Shown one piece after another: positions 20,044 to 28,263 of a stretch of 64,000 bases of DNA. Each line of letters begins with the position of its first letter. The stretch's first letter is position 1. Made by a program: the position numbers and the translations under genes. The DNA comes from Bradyrhizobium sp. WD16. GTDB lineage: Bacteria; Pseudomonadota; Alphaproteobacteria; Rhizobiales; Xanthobacteraceae. Location of the stretch: positions 4,205,501 through 4,269,500 of the forward strand of contig NZ_CP028908.1 of NCBI RefSeq assembly GCF_024181725.1, in the 5' to 3' direction. The notes under the pieces are model-generated. The model searched no databases, was not told the DNA's origin, and was given only the letters and a program-made list of their open reading frames with translations.

Positions 20044-20769
20044 TCAGGCAGCCGACGGGGCGTCCGCGCGCCGGGTGGCGCCGAAGATCTCCTCGAAGGT
20101 CTGGCGCAGCGCCACGTCGACGTCGGGCAGGGTCACCGGCAGGCCGAGGTCGACCAGGCTGGTGACGCCATAGCGCGGGTCGACCACGCCGCAGGGCACG
20201 ATGCCGGCGAAGTGGCCGAGGTCCGGCTCAACATTGATGGCGATCCCATGGAACGCCACCCAGCGCCGCAGCCGTACCCCGATGGCGGCGATCTTGTCCT
20301 CGAAGCCCGGCCCCTTGTCCGGGCGGGCGACCCAGACGCCGACCCGGTCCTCGCGCCGCTCGCCACGGACGTTGAAGGCGGCGAGAGTGCGGACGATCAG
20401 CTCCTCGAGCGCGGCCACATAGCCGCGCACGTCGGGCCGGCGGCGCTTCAGGTCGAGCATCGGGTAGACCACCCGCTGGCCGGGGCCATGGTAGGTGAAT
20501 TGGCCGCCGCGGCCGCTGGCATAGACGGGGAATCGCTGCTCCAGCAGATCGCCCGGCCGGGCGCTGGTCCCGGAGGTATAGAGGGGTGGATGCTCCAGCA
20601 GCCAGACGAGTTCTGGGGCCTTGCCCTCGGCAATCGCCGCAGCGCGCTCCTCCATCACGGCCAGCGCCTCGGGGTAGGCGACCGGGCGGTCGGAGATCCG
20701 CCATTCGACCGGCTCCCCCAAAAGGCGACGGAATACAGTCAGGTCAAGCTCTTGGCGGCCGTTAACCAT
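20044..20769 (-). CDS. lipB: octanoyl-[acyl carrier protein]:protein octanoyltransferase
   Basis: Transfers octanoate from acyl carrier protein to lipoyl domains, the first step of lipoate assembly. The 241-residue product contains the LipB signature [17 protein letters not shown], a Lys in the [12 protein letters not shown] region and the acyl-accepting Cys in GIVPCGV, all as expected. Its C-terminus converges on the tautomerase remnant with no spacer. It is divergent from the FliN-like gene, with 59 bp between starts. Confidence 0.95.
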   Translation of the reverse strand: MVNGRQELDLTVFRRLLGEPVEWRISDRPVAYPEALAVMEERAAAIAEGKAPELVWLLEHPPLYTSGTSARPGDLLEQRFPVYASGRGGQFTYHGPGQRVVYPMLDLKRRRPDVRGYVAALEELIVRTLAAFNVRGERREDRVGVWVARPDKGPGFEDKIAAIGVRLRRWVAFHGIAINVEPDLGHFAGIVPCGVVDPRYGVTSLVDLGLPVTLPDVDVALRQTFEEIFGATRRADAPSAA

Positions 20770-20828
20770 CCGCTAACCATTCCCATGTTGATTCAATCCG
20801 GTTCCCTCAGGCGAGTCCCGGATGCGCC

Positions 20829-21071
20829 GTGCCAACCCTCGATAAAGTTTCCGTCGATCTCATGGTCGTGCTGGGCACGACCACGATGCCCATCCACCAG
20901 GTGATGCGGCTGAGCCGCGGCGCCATCATCGAGCTGGATGCCAGCGAGCAGGATGAGGTCAAGGTCCTGGCCAACAACCTGCCCATCGCCAGCGGGGCGG
21001 TCGTGGTCAATCGCAACCGCATCGCCGTCGAAGTCAAGCAAATGTTGCCCAGGACGCCGGATACAAGGTGA
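20829..21071 (+). CDS. fliN: short FliN/SpoA-domain protein
   Basis: An 80-residue protein starting at GTG and made up only of a SpoA/FliN C-terminal domain: VSVDLMVVLGTTTMPIHQVM, SRGAIIELDASEQDEVKVLANN and GAVVVNRNRIAVEV. In full FliN these residues form the C-ring dimer of the flagellar switch, which interacts with FliM and CheY. Here there are no other flagellar genes nearby and the protein lacks a longer N-terminal region. It may be a genuine flagellar switch subunit encoded away from the main cluster. The domain call is secure, the function is inferred. Confidence 0.8.
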   Translation: MPTLDKVSVDLMVVLGTTTMPIHQVMRLSRGAIIELDASEQDEVKVLANNLPIASGAVVVNRNRIAVEVKQMLPRTPDTR

Positions 21072-21082
21072 GGGGAAAGGCT

Positions 21083-21106
21083 ATCGGGGGCCTTGTCGCC
21101 CCCGAT
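21083..21106 (+). terminator. hairpin terminator after the FliN-like gene
   Basis: ATCGGGGGC (21083-21091) pairs perfectly with GCCCCCGAT (21098-21106) around a six-base loop, 11 bp after the stop codon. A short T-rich stretch follows a few bases later. Confidence 0.6.
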
Positions 21107-21120
21107 CCGATTTGTTACAC

Positions 21121-21160
21121 GAGCGCCGGCTGATCCGGCGCTTGGATTTTTCCGGCGCTC
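21121..21160 (+). terminator. second hairpin with alternative pairing just before tRNA-Leu
   Basis: GCGCCGG (21123-21129) pairs with CCGGCGC (21135-21141) and is followed by TTGGATTTTT, the form of an intrinsic terminator. A third arm, CCGGCGCTC (21152-21160), can instead pair with GAGCGCCGG at 21121-21129, so two hairpins compete for the same left arm. Confidence 0.5.
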
Positions 21161-21167
21161 ATCCCAC

Positions 21168-21252
21168 GCGGTCGTGGCGGAATTGGTAGACGCGCTGCCT
21201 TGAGGTGGCAGTGAGTAAAATCGTGGAGGTTCGAGTCCTCTCGACCGCACCA
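21168..21252 (+). tRNA. tRNA-Leu (anticodon GAG)
   Basis: Acceptor GCGGTCG (21168-21174) pairs with CGACCGC (21242-21248), then discriminator A and encoded CCA at 21250-21252. The anticodon stem CTGCC/GGCAG encloses TTGAGGT, giving anticodon GAG. A long variable arm and GGTTCGAGTCC T arm fit a class II leucine tRNA. Confidence 0.96.
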
Positions 21253-21812
21253 ATTCAGTTTGGCGCGACTTTTCAACAGTTTGGAACTGGTGTCGTGTCT
21301 CGGTATCGAGCACAGCTGTGGCGCGTCGGCTGACCGCGGGCAGCGCTGTCGTTGCTTAGGCTTGAGCACGACTGGCGGCCAGCTTTCATCCAATCCCCCT
21401 TATCAGCCGCAACCGCCGGTCGATCCCAGCTTCGTTCCGCCGCCCGCCGTCGGCGGCCCACGGTCGCAGCTCCATTCGAGACCCAAGCCCTGCCAGCGAA
21501 CACGACCGGCAACATCGCACGTGAGGTTGTAGCCGCAGCCTGTCGTTGCGACGGTGTTGTCCTGCGCGTGTCTCGTCTCCGAGTGACCGCTTCCTTTTGC
21601 CGCAAGCGTCGACGGTCATTGGGAGACGTAAGGGCCGCGCTCTGCCGCAGAGAGAGTAGGCAATTGCGAGACGCTGCACTTGCGGCGATAACGCCTCAAG
21701 CGTTATTCGCTGCGGCCTCGGGCGAGCCAGCCGCTCTCCCCTGACCTCGGAACGGATGAATAGGGCTGGGGACGGCCACGGCCAGTATCGGCAGAGGGGG
21801 ATCGGACCGAAG
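21253..21812. other. 560-bp noncoding region holding decayed palindromic elements
   Basis: No credible gene. It contains degenerate relatives of the B and A palindromic elements (21568-21680) and then a hairpin formed by GCGATAACGC and GCGTTATTCGC near 21684-21710. The remainder shows nothing recognisable. The open frames across it have no start signal or family resemblance. Confidence 0.5.
21568..21680. repeat. degenerate B-type element next to a half A-type element
   Basis: 21568-21632 reads GTCTCCGAGTGACCGCTTC and later GACGGTCATTGGGAGAC, matching element B (GTCTCCGAATGACC arms) with several changes. 21657-21680 carries GTAGGCAATTGCGAGAC, the right arm of element A. Both have lost their outer CTAG ends. 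Confidence 0.6.
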
Positions 21813-22181
21813 ATGATGACCGTTCTCAGCTACATCTACCGCTTCGTCGCCAACTTCATTTTCCTGGCGATGGTCTATTTCAGCCTGAACTTCCTCGAAA
21901 AATACGAGCAGCGGGCGACCGTCGCCATTCTGGTGCTGGTCTATGTGATCATGCGCACGCTCTCGACGCTGCGCTCGTTCTATTTCTACCAGCGCATCGA
22001 GCGTCTGGAGATCGAGGCCCGCCGTCTCGCTGGTCTCGTCAAGGGCATCGACAATCCGCGTCGGCCACTCATCGTCGAGGTTTCGGAATTGCGCCGTTAT
22101 GGCGAGATCATCGCCTATATGGACCTTTTGTTCCTGTGCCTGATCGTGTTGCTCTGCCTCGCCAAGATCATCCGCGCCTGA
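21813..22181 (+). CDS. small inner-membrane protein (about 122 aa)
   Basis: Three or four hydrophobic segments are visible: IYRFVANFIFLAMVYFSL at the N-terminus, ATVAILVLVYVIMRTL next, and MDLLFLCLIVLLCLAKII at the C-terminus. A charged amphipathic stretch between them (QRIERLEIEARRLAGLVKGI) probably faces the cytoplasm. Start ATG at 21813 or 21816. No family recognised; the arrangement resembles small conserved membrane proteins of Bradyrhizobium relatives. Confidence 0.7.
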   Translation: MMTVLSYIYRFVANFIFLAMVYFSLNFLEKYEQRATVAILVLVYVIMRTLSTLRSFYFYQRIERLEIEARRLAGLVKGIDNPRRPLIVEVSELRRYGEIIAYMDLLFLCLIVLLCLAKIIRA

Positions 22182-22299
22182 GGGGCCGCGCGAGACGCCT
22201 CGCGCGCGAGGCGCGTTGCATCAGTCAGTCTTGTCGAAGAGGGGCTTGCTTCCCGTCGCCTTGATCGATGCCGTCACGGTGTCCGACGGGCGCGCGGCG

Positions 22300-23628
22300 T
22301 TACCGCGGCGTCACCGGGCCGCGCTGCAGTCCGACGGTCATGACGGGCCAGCTGCCCGGCAGCTGCCGTCGCGCGGCGACGGTCTGGATCGCTACGGCAG
22401 ACTCCATAGTGACGGCCGGCTCGAGCCTCGCCGGCATCGCCTCGGCGTGCTGACCGCGGCCGGCGAGGCGGATGCTGCCGCCGGGGATCTTGATTCGGCG
22501 GAACAGGCTCTGGTCCGGAGCGGGCAGGGTGTTTGCGGCCTCGGCGGCAGCGGCGACAACGGGCCGCGGCCAGGCAGGATCGGACGGCAGCGGCACTACG
22601 TCGGCGCCGAACCGGCCGGGACGGTAGAACCCGGTCTGACGCCGCGCGAGGTCGCCGAGCCAGGCGCTGGCGGTGCTGGCATCCGGAGCCGGGGTGGTCG
22701 CCTTGGCGGCATAGATCAGGCGCGGCACCGCCGGCCAACGCGCCACCGCGATGCCGGCATCGGGATGCATCAGCCAGTCCCTCGCCTCGGTCGGGGTCTT
22801 GGGCCGGTCCGGCGTCGCGGCCACGACATGCACGATATGGTAGCCCTTGGTTTTCAATTCTCGCAAAAGTTGCGGAAGCATGGTGGCGGTGCGGCCCTGG
22901 ATATCGTGCAGCAGCAGCACGCCCTTGCCCTTCGCCTCGAGGCGGGTGAGGGCGTAGTTCATCACCTGGGCCGGCGTGATGTGCCGCCAGTCGTCCGCCG
23001 GGAAGTCGGCGCTCCAGGTCATGATGCCGCGCGAGGCGAGATAGTCCTCGACGCCTTCGGCGCGCAGCAATCCCGGGATCCGGAAGAAGGGCGACACCGC
23101 CGAGGTGTCGCCGCCGAGCGCGGCGGTGGTATGGGTGATGCCTTCTTCGATCTCCTGCTCGACGCGCTGCAGCGGCATGTGATTGAAGCTGAGCGGGTGG
23201 TTTTCGCTGTGGGTGCCGATGGTATGGCCGGCATCGCGCAGCCGCCGCACGCCGTCGGGGTACTGCTTGGCCATCCGTCCGATGATGAAGAACGTCGCCT
23301 TGACGCATTCGGACGCCAGCGTCTCCAGTACTTGGTTGCTGTGCGACGGCAGAGGGCCGTCGTCGAAGGTCAGCACCACCTCATGGTCCTTCAACGGCAA
23401 CGTTTCGCCGTATTGCATGGTGCCGATCTTGGTGTGCTCGGTCGGATCGACCACCAGGGTGCGCGAGGTGCCGAGCGCATTGGGGTGGCCGGGGCAATCT
23501 TCGGCACGGGCGGCAAGCGGCGCTGCGGCAAGCAGGGCGATCAGACCGGCCAGCAGGGGACGGCGGCGCGAGCCATCCGCAACGCACTTTTTCCCCGCAA
23601 CCGGGAACTCACCAGACCGTACCGTCAT
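22300..23628 (-). CDS. secreted polysaccharide deacetylase (NodB domain), long form
   Basis: About 442 residues. A signal peptide (LLAGLIALLAAAPLAARAED) follows an N-terminal basic region. The carbohydrate esterase 4 domain has TFDDGP (metal-binding Asp pair), THSENHP (metal His pair), FFRIPG and LLLHD motifs, so it is likely active on N-acetyl groups of a periplasmic or cell-wall polysaccharide. The last 150 residues form a Pro/Ala-rich extension not part of the domain. ATG 23628 is chosen over upstream Mets because the signal peptide follows it. The downstream-coded neighbour is a second NodB-domain protein. Confidence 0.87.
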   Translation of the reverse strand: MTVRSGEFPVAGKKCVADGSRRRPLLAGLIALLAAAPLAARAEDCPGHPNALGTSRTLVVDPTEHTKIGTMQYGETLPLKDHEVVLTFDDGPLPSHSNQVLETLASECVKATFFIIGRMAKQYPDGVRRLRDAGHTIGTHSENHPLSFNHMPLQRVEQEIEEGITHTTAALGGDTSAVSPFFRIPGLLRAEGVEDYLASRGIMTWSADFPADDWRHITPAQVMNYALTRLEAKGKGVLLLHDIQGRTATMLPQLLRELKTKGYHIVHVVAATPDRPKTPTEARDWLMHPDAGIAVARWPAVPRLIYAAKATTPAPDASTASAWLGDLARRQTGFYRPGRFGADVVPLPSDPAWPRPVVAAAAEAANTLPAPDQSLFRRIKIPGGSIRLAGRGQHAEAMPARLEPAVTMESAVAIQTVAARRQLPGSWPVMTVGLQRGPVTPR

Positions 23629-23758
23629 CGCCGCACCATACACGTCCCAAAAAAACTTTTCGAAAATTAGCTTCCGGCTCATGAACGAGGCGTTAAGCCT
23701 AACCGAACCTTCAAAGCGCCGGCTCTTCAATTGTTCAGTCGTGAAATCGCCGCGCGGT

Positions 23759-24526
23759 TCAGGCGTGACCCGGCCGCGCCGGTGCGATGTGAACGATCCG
23801 ATAGTCGTTCTCGCGCAGCCAGCGCAGGAACGACGGCATCATTGCCGCCGTCCGGCCTTTGGTATCATGAAACAAGATGATCCCTTTGCGGGCATTTTGC
23901 AGCCGTTCCATGACCAGATTGAGCTCCTGCTCCGGCGTCATGTCGTTCCAGTCGCTGGCCCACAGATCGGCGCCGAACACTGCGATACCGCGGTCCTGGA
24001 GCGCGTCGAGCAGTCTCGGCGTCGAAGAAAAATAGGGGAACCGGAAGAACGGGGTCGCCGGCGCAGCGGCGGCGGACAGGCCGAGCACGGCGTCATTGGC
24101 GGCCATACCGCGGTCGATATCGCGTTCCGCCACGTCAGCGGGGATCTTGCTCATGTCCGGATGGGACCATGAGTGATGGCCGATGGTGTGGCCGGCCGCG
24201 GCGATGGCCTTCACCACGCCCGGATGTGCCGCCGCATTGCGGCCGATCAGGAAGAAGGTCGCACGCACGCATTCACGGGCGAGGGCCGCGAGCACCTTGC
24301 GGGTCGTCGGCGGTGACGGACCGTCGTCGAAAGTCAGCACCACCTCCTTGTCGGCGAGCGGCAGGCTGGCCGGAAAGCTCTTGGTGCCGACCCGCGGATA
24401 GGTCCTCGGATCGACGCTGAGCACGCGTGAGGTGCCGAGCGCTCCCGGGCGCTGACAATTCGCCGCCGCACCGTGGGGCACGAGAAGAGCGAGGAGAGCG
24501 GCGAGGACGGGAAGGGTCGCTTTCAC
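23759..24526 (-). CDS. secreted polysaccharide deacetylase (NodB domain), short form
   Basis: About 255 residues beginning at a GTG that gives a compact signal peptide (LPVLAALLALLVPHGAAANC). The frame is open much further upstream, so the start is uncertain. The domain carries TFDDGPSPP, HHSWSHPDM, FFRFPYF and ILFHD. Its N-terminal mature part (GALGTSRVLSVDPRTYPRVG) closely parallels that of the adjacent longer deacetylase, so the two look like tandem paralogues that diverged, one with a C-terminal extension. The gap between them is 130 bp. Confidence 0.85.
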   Translation of the reverse strand: MKATLPVLAALLALLVPHGAAANCQRPGALGTSRVLSVDPRTYPRVGTKSFPASLPLADKEVVLTFDDGPSPPTTRKVLAALARECVRATFFLIGRNAAAHPGVVKAIAAAGHTIGHHSWSHPDMSKIPADVAERDIDRGMAANDAVLGLSAAAAPATPFFRFPYFSSTPRLLDALQDRGIAVFGADLWASDWNDMTPEQELNLVMERLQNARKGIILFHDTKGRTAAMMPSFLRWLRENDYRIVHIAPARPGHA

Positions 24527-24744
24527 GATCGGCAACTGTTTCAACGGCTCGGCCAGGTTCACTGAACGGTGAGGCGACGCTCCCAAGGTGGCGGCGTTGG
24601 GGTCTTGTAATGCCGATTGCGCCGACCGTCGATGATTGGCCGCTTCCGGGTGTGTATGTCCGCTCGCTCGCGAGGGCAATACCTCTTCATTGGCCATTAA
24701 CGGCGTTGGCGCATCATGGCGGCAGCGAGGATCGAGCGACCGAC

Positions 24745-25059
24745 ATGCTGCGTTTGCGACTGAAGGCCGACGGCCGGATCGTGGAGTTGCGCGATGGCCG
24801 CGAGGCGCCGCTGGCGCCGGAACTGCTGGAAACTCCGCCGGCGCCGCCCGATATTCCCGGCGTACGCGAATTGCGCCGCCGCGCCCGGCTGACCCAGGCC
24901 GAATTCGCCGCGCGCCTCGGCGTGCCGCTCGACACCATCCGCAACTGGGAGCAGGGCAAGCGCTCGCCGCGCGGACCAGCGCGCGCGCTGCTCGCCGTGA
25001 TCGCCCACGCGCCAGATACGGTTTTCGCCGCATTGTCGGGATCCACTCCGGCGGCGTGA
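24745..25059 (+). CDS. XRE-family helix-turn-helix protein (104 aa)
   Basis: DNA-binding protein with a C-terminal XRE/Cro helix-turn-helix: ELRRRARLTQAEFAARLGVP then TIRNWEQGKRSPRGPARALL. The N-terminal 45 residues (RLRLKADGRIVELRDG) form a small strand-rich segment. This layout is seen in antitoxin-like regulators, but no toxin-like gene is adjacent. ATG 24745 is chosen; the frame is open upstream to 24427. It is divergent from the short deacetylase gene and 29 bp ahead of the aldo/keto reductase, which it might regulate. Confidence 0.8.
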   Translation: MLRLRLKADGRIVELRDGREAPLAPELLETPPAPPDIPGVRELRRRARLTQAEFAARLGVPLDTIRNWEQGKRSPRGPARALLAVIAHAPDTVFAALSGSTPAA

Positions 25060-25088
25060 ACCGCGTCCGGCGGTTTCGGGAGGCCGCC

Positions 25089-25907
25089 ATGCAGACCATT
25101 CAAGCTCACGGCGCGGTGATTCCGGCCATCGGTCTCGGCACCTGGGAGCTGAGCGGGCGCAGCTGCAGCCGCATCGTCGAGCAGGCGATCAGGCTCGGCT
25201 ATCGCCACATCGACACCGCCCAGGTCTACGAGAATGAACGCGAGGTGGGCGAAGGGGTGCGCGGCTCCGGCATCAAGCGCGATGAGGTCTTCATCACCAC
25301 CAAGATCTGGACCACCCACTTCGCCCCGCTCGATCTGATCCGCTCGGTTCGGGAGAGCCTGGCGCGCCTGCGGATGGACCACGTCGATCTCGTGCTGCTC
25401 CACTGGCCAAATCCGCACGTCGCCCTGCACGAGACGCTTCGCGGGCTCGGGCGGGTGCGCGAGGCCGGCCTCGCGCGTCATGTCGGCCTGTCGAATTTCA
25501 CGGTGGCGCTGATCGAACAGGCCATGGCGATGACGCCGGTGCCGCTCGTCTGCAATCAGATCGAGTACCATCCCTTCCTGTCGCAGGACAAAGTGCTGGC
25601 GGCCTGCCGGCACTTCGGCCTCGCCGTCATGGCCTATAGCCCGATCGCCAGGGGCAGGATCAAGAACGATGCAACGCTCGGCCGCATCGCGGCCCGCTAC
25701 GGCAAGACCCCGGCGCAGGTCTGCCTGCGCTGGCTGGTCCAGCAGGGCGCGGCCGCGATCCCCCGCACTTCCAGGATCGAGCGCCTGTCGGAAAACATCG
25801 CCATCGAGGACTTTGCCCTCTCCGACGCCGACATGGCCGAGATCTTCGCCCTCGGCTCGCCCGCTGGGCGGCTGACCAATTACGCCTTTTCGCCTGTCTG
25901 GGATTGA
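25089..25907 (+). CDS. aldo/keto reductase
   Basis: NADPH-dependent (alpha/beta)8-barrel reductase of 272 residues. Motifs are GLGTWELSGR, DTAQVYENEREVG (catalytic Asp and Tyr), FITTKIW (catalytic Lys), VLLHWPNP (His), GLSNF and CNQIEYHPFLSQ, with IPRTSR in the cofactor site. This is the AKR5-like 2,5-diketo-gluconate reductase type; substrates are usually small aldehydes or ketones. GGGAGG precedes the ATG. It may be co-transcribed with the XRE gene. Confidence 0.92.
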   Translation: MQTIQAHGAVIPAIGLGTWELSGRSCSRIVEQAIRLGYRHIDTAQVYENEREVGEGVRGSGIKRDEVFITTKIWTTHFAPLDLIRSVRESLARLRMDHVDLVLLHWPNPHVALHETLRGLGRVREAGLARHVGLSNFTVALIEQAMAMTPVPLVCNQIEYHPFLSQDKVLAACRHFGLAVMAYSPIARGRIKNDATLGRIAARYGKTPAQVCLRWLVQQGAAAIPRTSRIERLSENIAIEDFALSDADMAEIFALGSPAGRLTNYAFSPVWD

Positions 25908-25979
25908 ACATCGCCCGCCGTTGATCTCGCCGGCCCGATCGGCGATGGAAGCGGCTGGAATTCTCGCGCGGGGCGATCG

Positions 25980-26786
25980 ATGTTCTTCACGCTGTCCAAG
26001 GTCTTCGGCTTCTTCGCCGTTCCTTCCAACGCCATCGGGGCGCTGTTCGGCCTCGCCGTGATCTTCTTCCTGCTGCATCGACGCCGCGCGGCGAAGTGGT
26101 GCTCCAGCGTCGCGATCGCCGCGCTTCTGATCATCGGCTACTCGCCGCTTGCGACCATCGGGCTGTTGACGCTGACCGAGCGCTTTCCGCCGTGGCGCGA
26201 CAACGGCGCGCCGCCCGATGGCATCATCGTGCTCGGCGGGGCAATCGATTCCGAGGCGAGCGTTGCGCGTGGCGACATCGAGATGGATTCCTCGGCGGAG
26301 CGCATCTTCGCCATGCTCGATCTCGCCAGGCGCTATCCCGCCGCCCGCATCGTGTTTTCCGGCGGCAGCGGCAACCTGATCATGAATTCGGTATCCGAAG
26401 CCCCCATCGCCGGACGCCTGCTGCACGAGTTCGGCATCGAACCCTCGCGCATCACGCTGGAGCCGGGCTCGCGCACCACGGACGAGAATGCGAGCTTCAC
26501 GCGTGCTCTGGTGGCGCCCAAGCCCGGCGAACGCTGGCTGCTGGTGACCTCGGCTTTTCACATGCCGCGGTCGGTGGCGGTGTTCCGGGCGGCGGGTTTC
26601 GATGTCGAGCCGTATCCGGTCGATTACCGCACCCGCGGCTGGCGCGATGCAGCACTGCCATTCGACCTGCTCAGCGGAGGGCTTGCCCGCGCCGATGTCG
26701 TCGCCCATGAATGGACCGGGCTGATCGTCTACTGGCTGAGCGGCAAGAGCCGGGAATTGTTCCCGGCACCGAGGCCCATCGACTGA
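25980..26786 (+). CDS. YdcF family membrane protein (DUF218)
   Basis: 268 residues. The N-terminus has two membrane segments (about 5-30 and 34-52). The periplasmic or cytosolic domain is DUF218: PDGIIVLGGAIDSEASVARG, RIVFSGGSGN, EPGSRTTDENASFT and WLLVTSAFHMPRSVAVFRAAG. Related ElyC/SanA proteins take part in envelope polysaccharide assembly or vancomycin resistance. The exact role is not known here. It stands alone between the aldo/keto reductase and a convergent DUF3253 gene. Confidence 0.88.
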   Translation: MFFTLSKVFGFFAVPSNAIGALFGLAVIFFLLHRRRAAKWCSSVAIAALLIIGYSPLATIGLLTLTERFPPWRDNGAPPDGIIVLGGAIDSEASVARGDIEMDSSAERIFAMLDLARRYPAARIVFSGGSGNLIMNSVSEAPIAGRLLHEFGIEPSRITLEPGSRTTDENASFTRALVAPKPGERWLLVTSAFHMPRSVAVFRAAGFDVEPYPVDYRTRGWRDAALPFDLLSGGLARADVVAHEWTGLIVYWLSGKSRELFPAPRPID

Positions 26787-26808
26787 GCGGTCGTTTGCGG
26801 GTGAGGGC

Positions 26809-27090
26809 TCAATCGTGCCGCGGCAGCCCGAGGCGGTAGACGCCGCGGAAGTCGTCGGGATCGACCGGCTTGCCCTTGCGATAGATGATCAGCCGCCCGG
26901 CCCGGGCCAACGCCACAGCAGCTCGCCGGATCGGAACGAGGAGGTGGTGCCAGTCGGCGCCGTCGCCGATCGCGAGGGCGATCTCGGGCGGGCTCAGGGT
27001 CTTGCCGGCGACTTTCGCCAGCGTCTGCATGATCGCGTCTTCGAGCGCGGGGGGCTGGCGCGAGGCCATTATCGAATCGGAACCGTTCAT
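26809..27090 (-). CDS. DUF3253 family protein
   Basis: A roughly 93-residue protein (start at 27090; an ATG at 27069 is also possible). It reads as a winged-helix-like domain: EDAIMQTLAKVAGKTLSPPE, then WHHLLVPIRRAAVALARAGR and IIYRKGKPVDPDDFRGVYRL, the usual DUF3253 ending. Biochemical role unknown. No membrane segment or cysteine. Confidence 0.82.
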   Translation of the reverse strand: MNGSDSIMASRQPPALEDAIMQTLAKVAGKTLSPPEIALAIGDGADWHHLLVPIRRAAVALARAGRLIIYRKGKPVDPDDFRGVYRLGLPRHD

Positions 27091-27220
27091 CCCATTGCCA
27101 TGGCGCATTCGCGCCCGGGCCGGCAAGCGGCACCGGTCAATTAATGGCGCGGCGAGCGGCCGAAACCGGATGCGAAGTTGGATTCGGATGGTGATGAGGT
27201 TAGTGATCCTTCGACCACGC

Positions 27221-27295
27221 GTGCGGCGTCTCACAATAGCCTGTCCCCTCTACGGCGGGTGTCTGTAGGCAATTGCGAGACATAAGCCGCACTAG
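27221..27295. repeat. A-type palindromic element upstream of the GST gene
   Basis: Full-length relative of element A: left arm GTGCGGCGTCTCACAATAGC, right arm GGCAATTGCGAGACATAAGC, then CGCACTAG. The left end has lost CTA. The left arm has diverged relative to the copies at 53 and 54 kb while the right arm is intact. Confidence 0.75.
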
Positions 27296-27358
27296 GACCC
27301 TGTCTTTCGAAGTTTGCGAATCGCTACGGATTTTGTCCTTTCAACCGGAGATCGTGAG

Positions 27359-28024
27359 ATGGCAGATCGAGCTGTGGGCCTCAGGCTCGTCATCGGCAAT
27401 AAAAATTATTCGACCTGGTCGATGCGGCCGTGGGTGGCGCTGCGCGCCGCTGGCATCGCTTTCGACGAGACCTTGATCCCGCTCTATACCGGCGAGGCCG
27501 ACAAGCAGCGCATTCTCGCAGTGACGCCTTCAGGCAAGGTGCCGGCGCTGGTCGACGGCGACATCACGGTGTGGGATTCGCTCGCGATCATCGAATATGC
27601 GGCCGAACGCTTTCCCGGCGCGGGGCTGTGGCCGACGGACCAGGCGGCGCGGGCCCATGCCCGGTCGATTTCGGCTGAGATGCATTCGTCGTTCGCTGCC
27701 CTGCGCCGTGAGTGCGGCATGAATATTCATCGGCCGATCGGCGCCAAGGCCCTGTCGGCTGAGGCCGAAGCCGACATCGCCCGGATCAAGGCGATTTGGA
27801 CTGACTGCCTGACGCGCTATGGCGGTCCCTACTTGTTCGGCAAGGTGGGGGGGGCCGATGCCATGTACGCGCCGGTGGTGCACCGCTTCCGCGGCTATGC
27901 CATTCCCGTCGCGGGGGCGGTAGCCAATTACTTGGCAACCATGCAGGTCCTGCCGGCCTTTCGAGAATGGACCGAGGCGGCCCTCGCCGAGACGATCGTC
28001 ATCCCGCGGTTCGAGGACGACTGA
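27359..28024 (+). CDS. glutathione S-transferase family protein
   Basis: A 221-residue GST. The thioredoxin-like N-terminal domain has VIGNKNYSTWSMRPWVAL, SGKVPALVDGD (the cis-Pro loop) and VWDSLAIIEYAAERFP (glutathione Glu-Ser region), followed by an all-helical C-terminal domain. ATG 27359 follows CCGGAGATCGTGAG. It conjugates or reduces glutathione-linked substrates; substrate unknown. The nearby A-type element lies 64 bp upstream of the start, so it could affect the promoter region. Confidence 0.9.
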   Translation: MADRAVGLRLVIGNKNYSTWSMRPWVALRAAGIAFDETLIPLYTGEADKQRILAVTPSGKVPALVDGDITVWDSLAIIEYAAERFPGAGLWPTDQAARAHARSISAEMHSSFAALRRECGMNIHRPIGAKALSAEAEADIARIKAIWTDCLTRYGGPYLFGKVGGADAMYAPVVHRFRGYAIPVAGAVANYLATMQVLPAFREWTEAALAETIVIPRFEDD

Positions 28025-28072
28025 GCACAGTGCGGCTGCCGGGCGGTCACCGTCGCGTTTTTGGGCTCCCGG

Positions 28073-28098
28073 CGGCCCTCCCCCCCGCGGGAGGGCCG
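28073..28098 (+). terminator. strong GC-rich hairpin downstream of the GST gene
   Basis: CGGCCCTCCC (28073-28082) pairs perfectly with GGGAGGGCCG (28089-28098), loop of six. It lies about 50 bp after the stop codon. No T-run follows. Confidence 0.5.
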
Positions 28099-28263
28099 TC
28101 CGAAGGGGCGCCGAAAGCTACATAACCATTTGAAGTTCTGACGTTAATTGCGCCTCTTCCGGAGGGCAAACTGCTGGCCAAAAGTGGGCGTGCGTGGTAT
28201 ATCAGCGCAGACAAAGCGCCGGCCATGTTGGACCTTCCTTTGGCCGGCTTTCAGTATTGCGTG

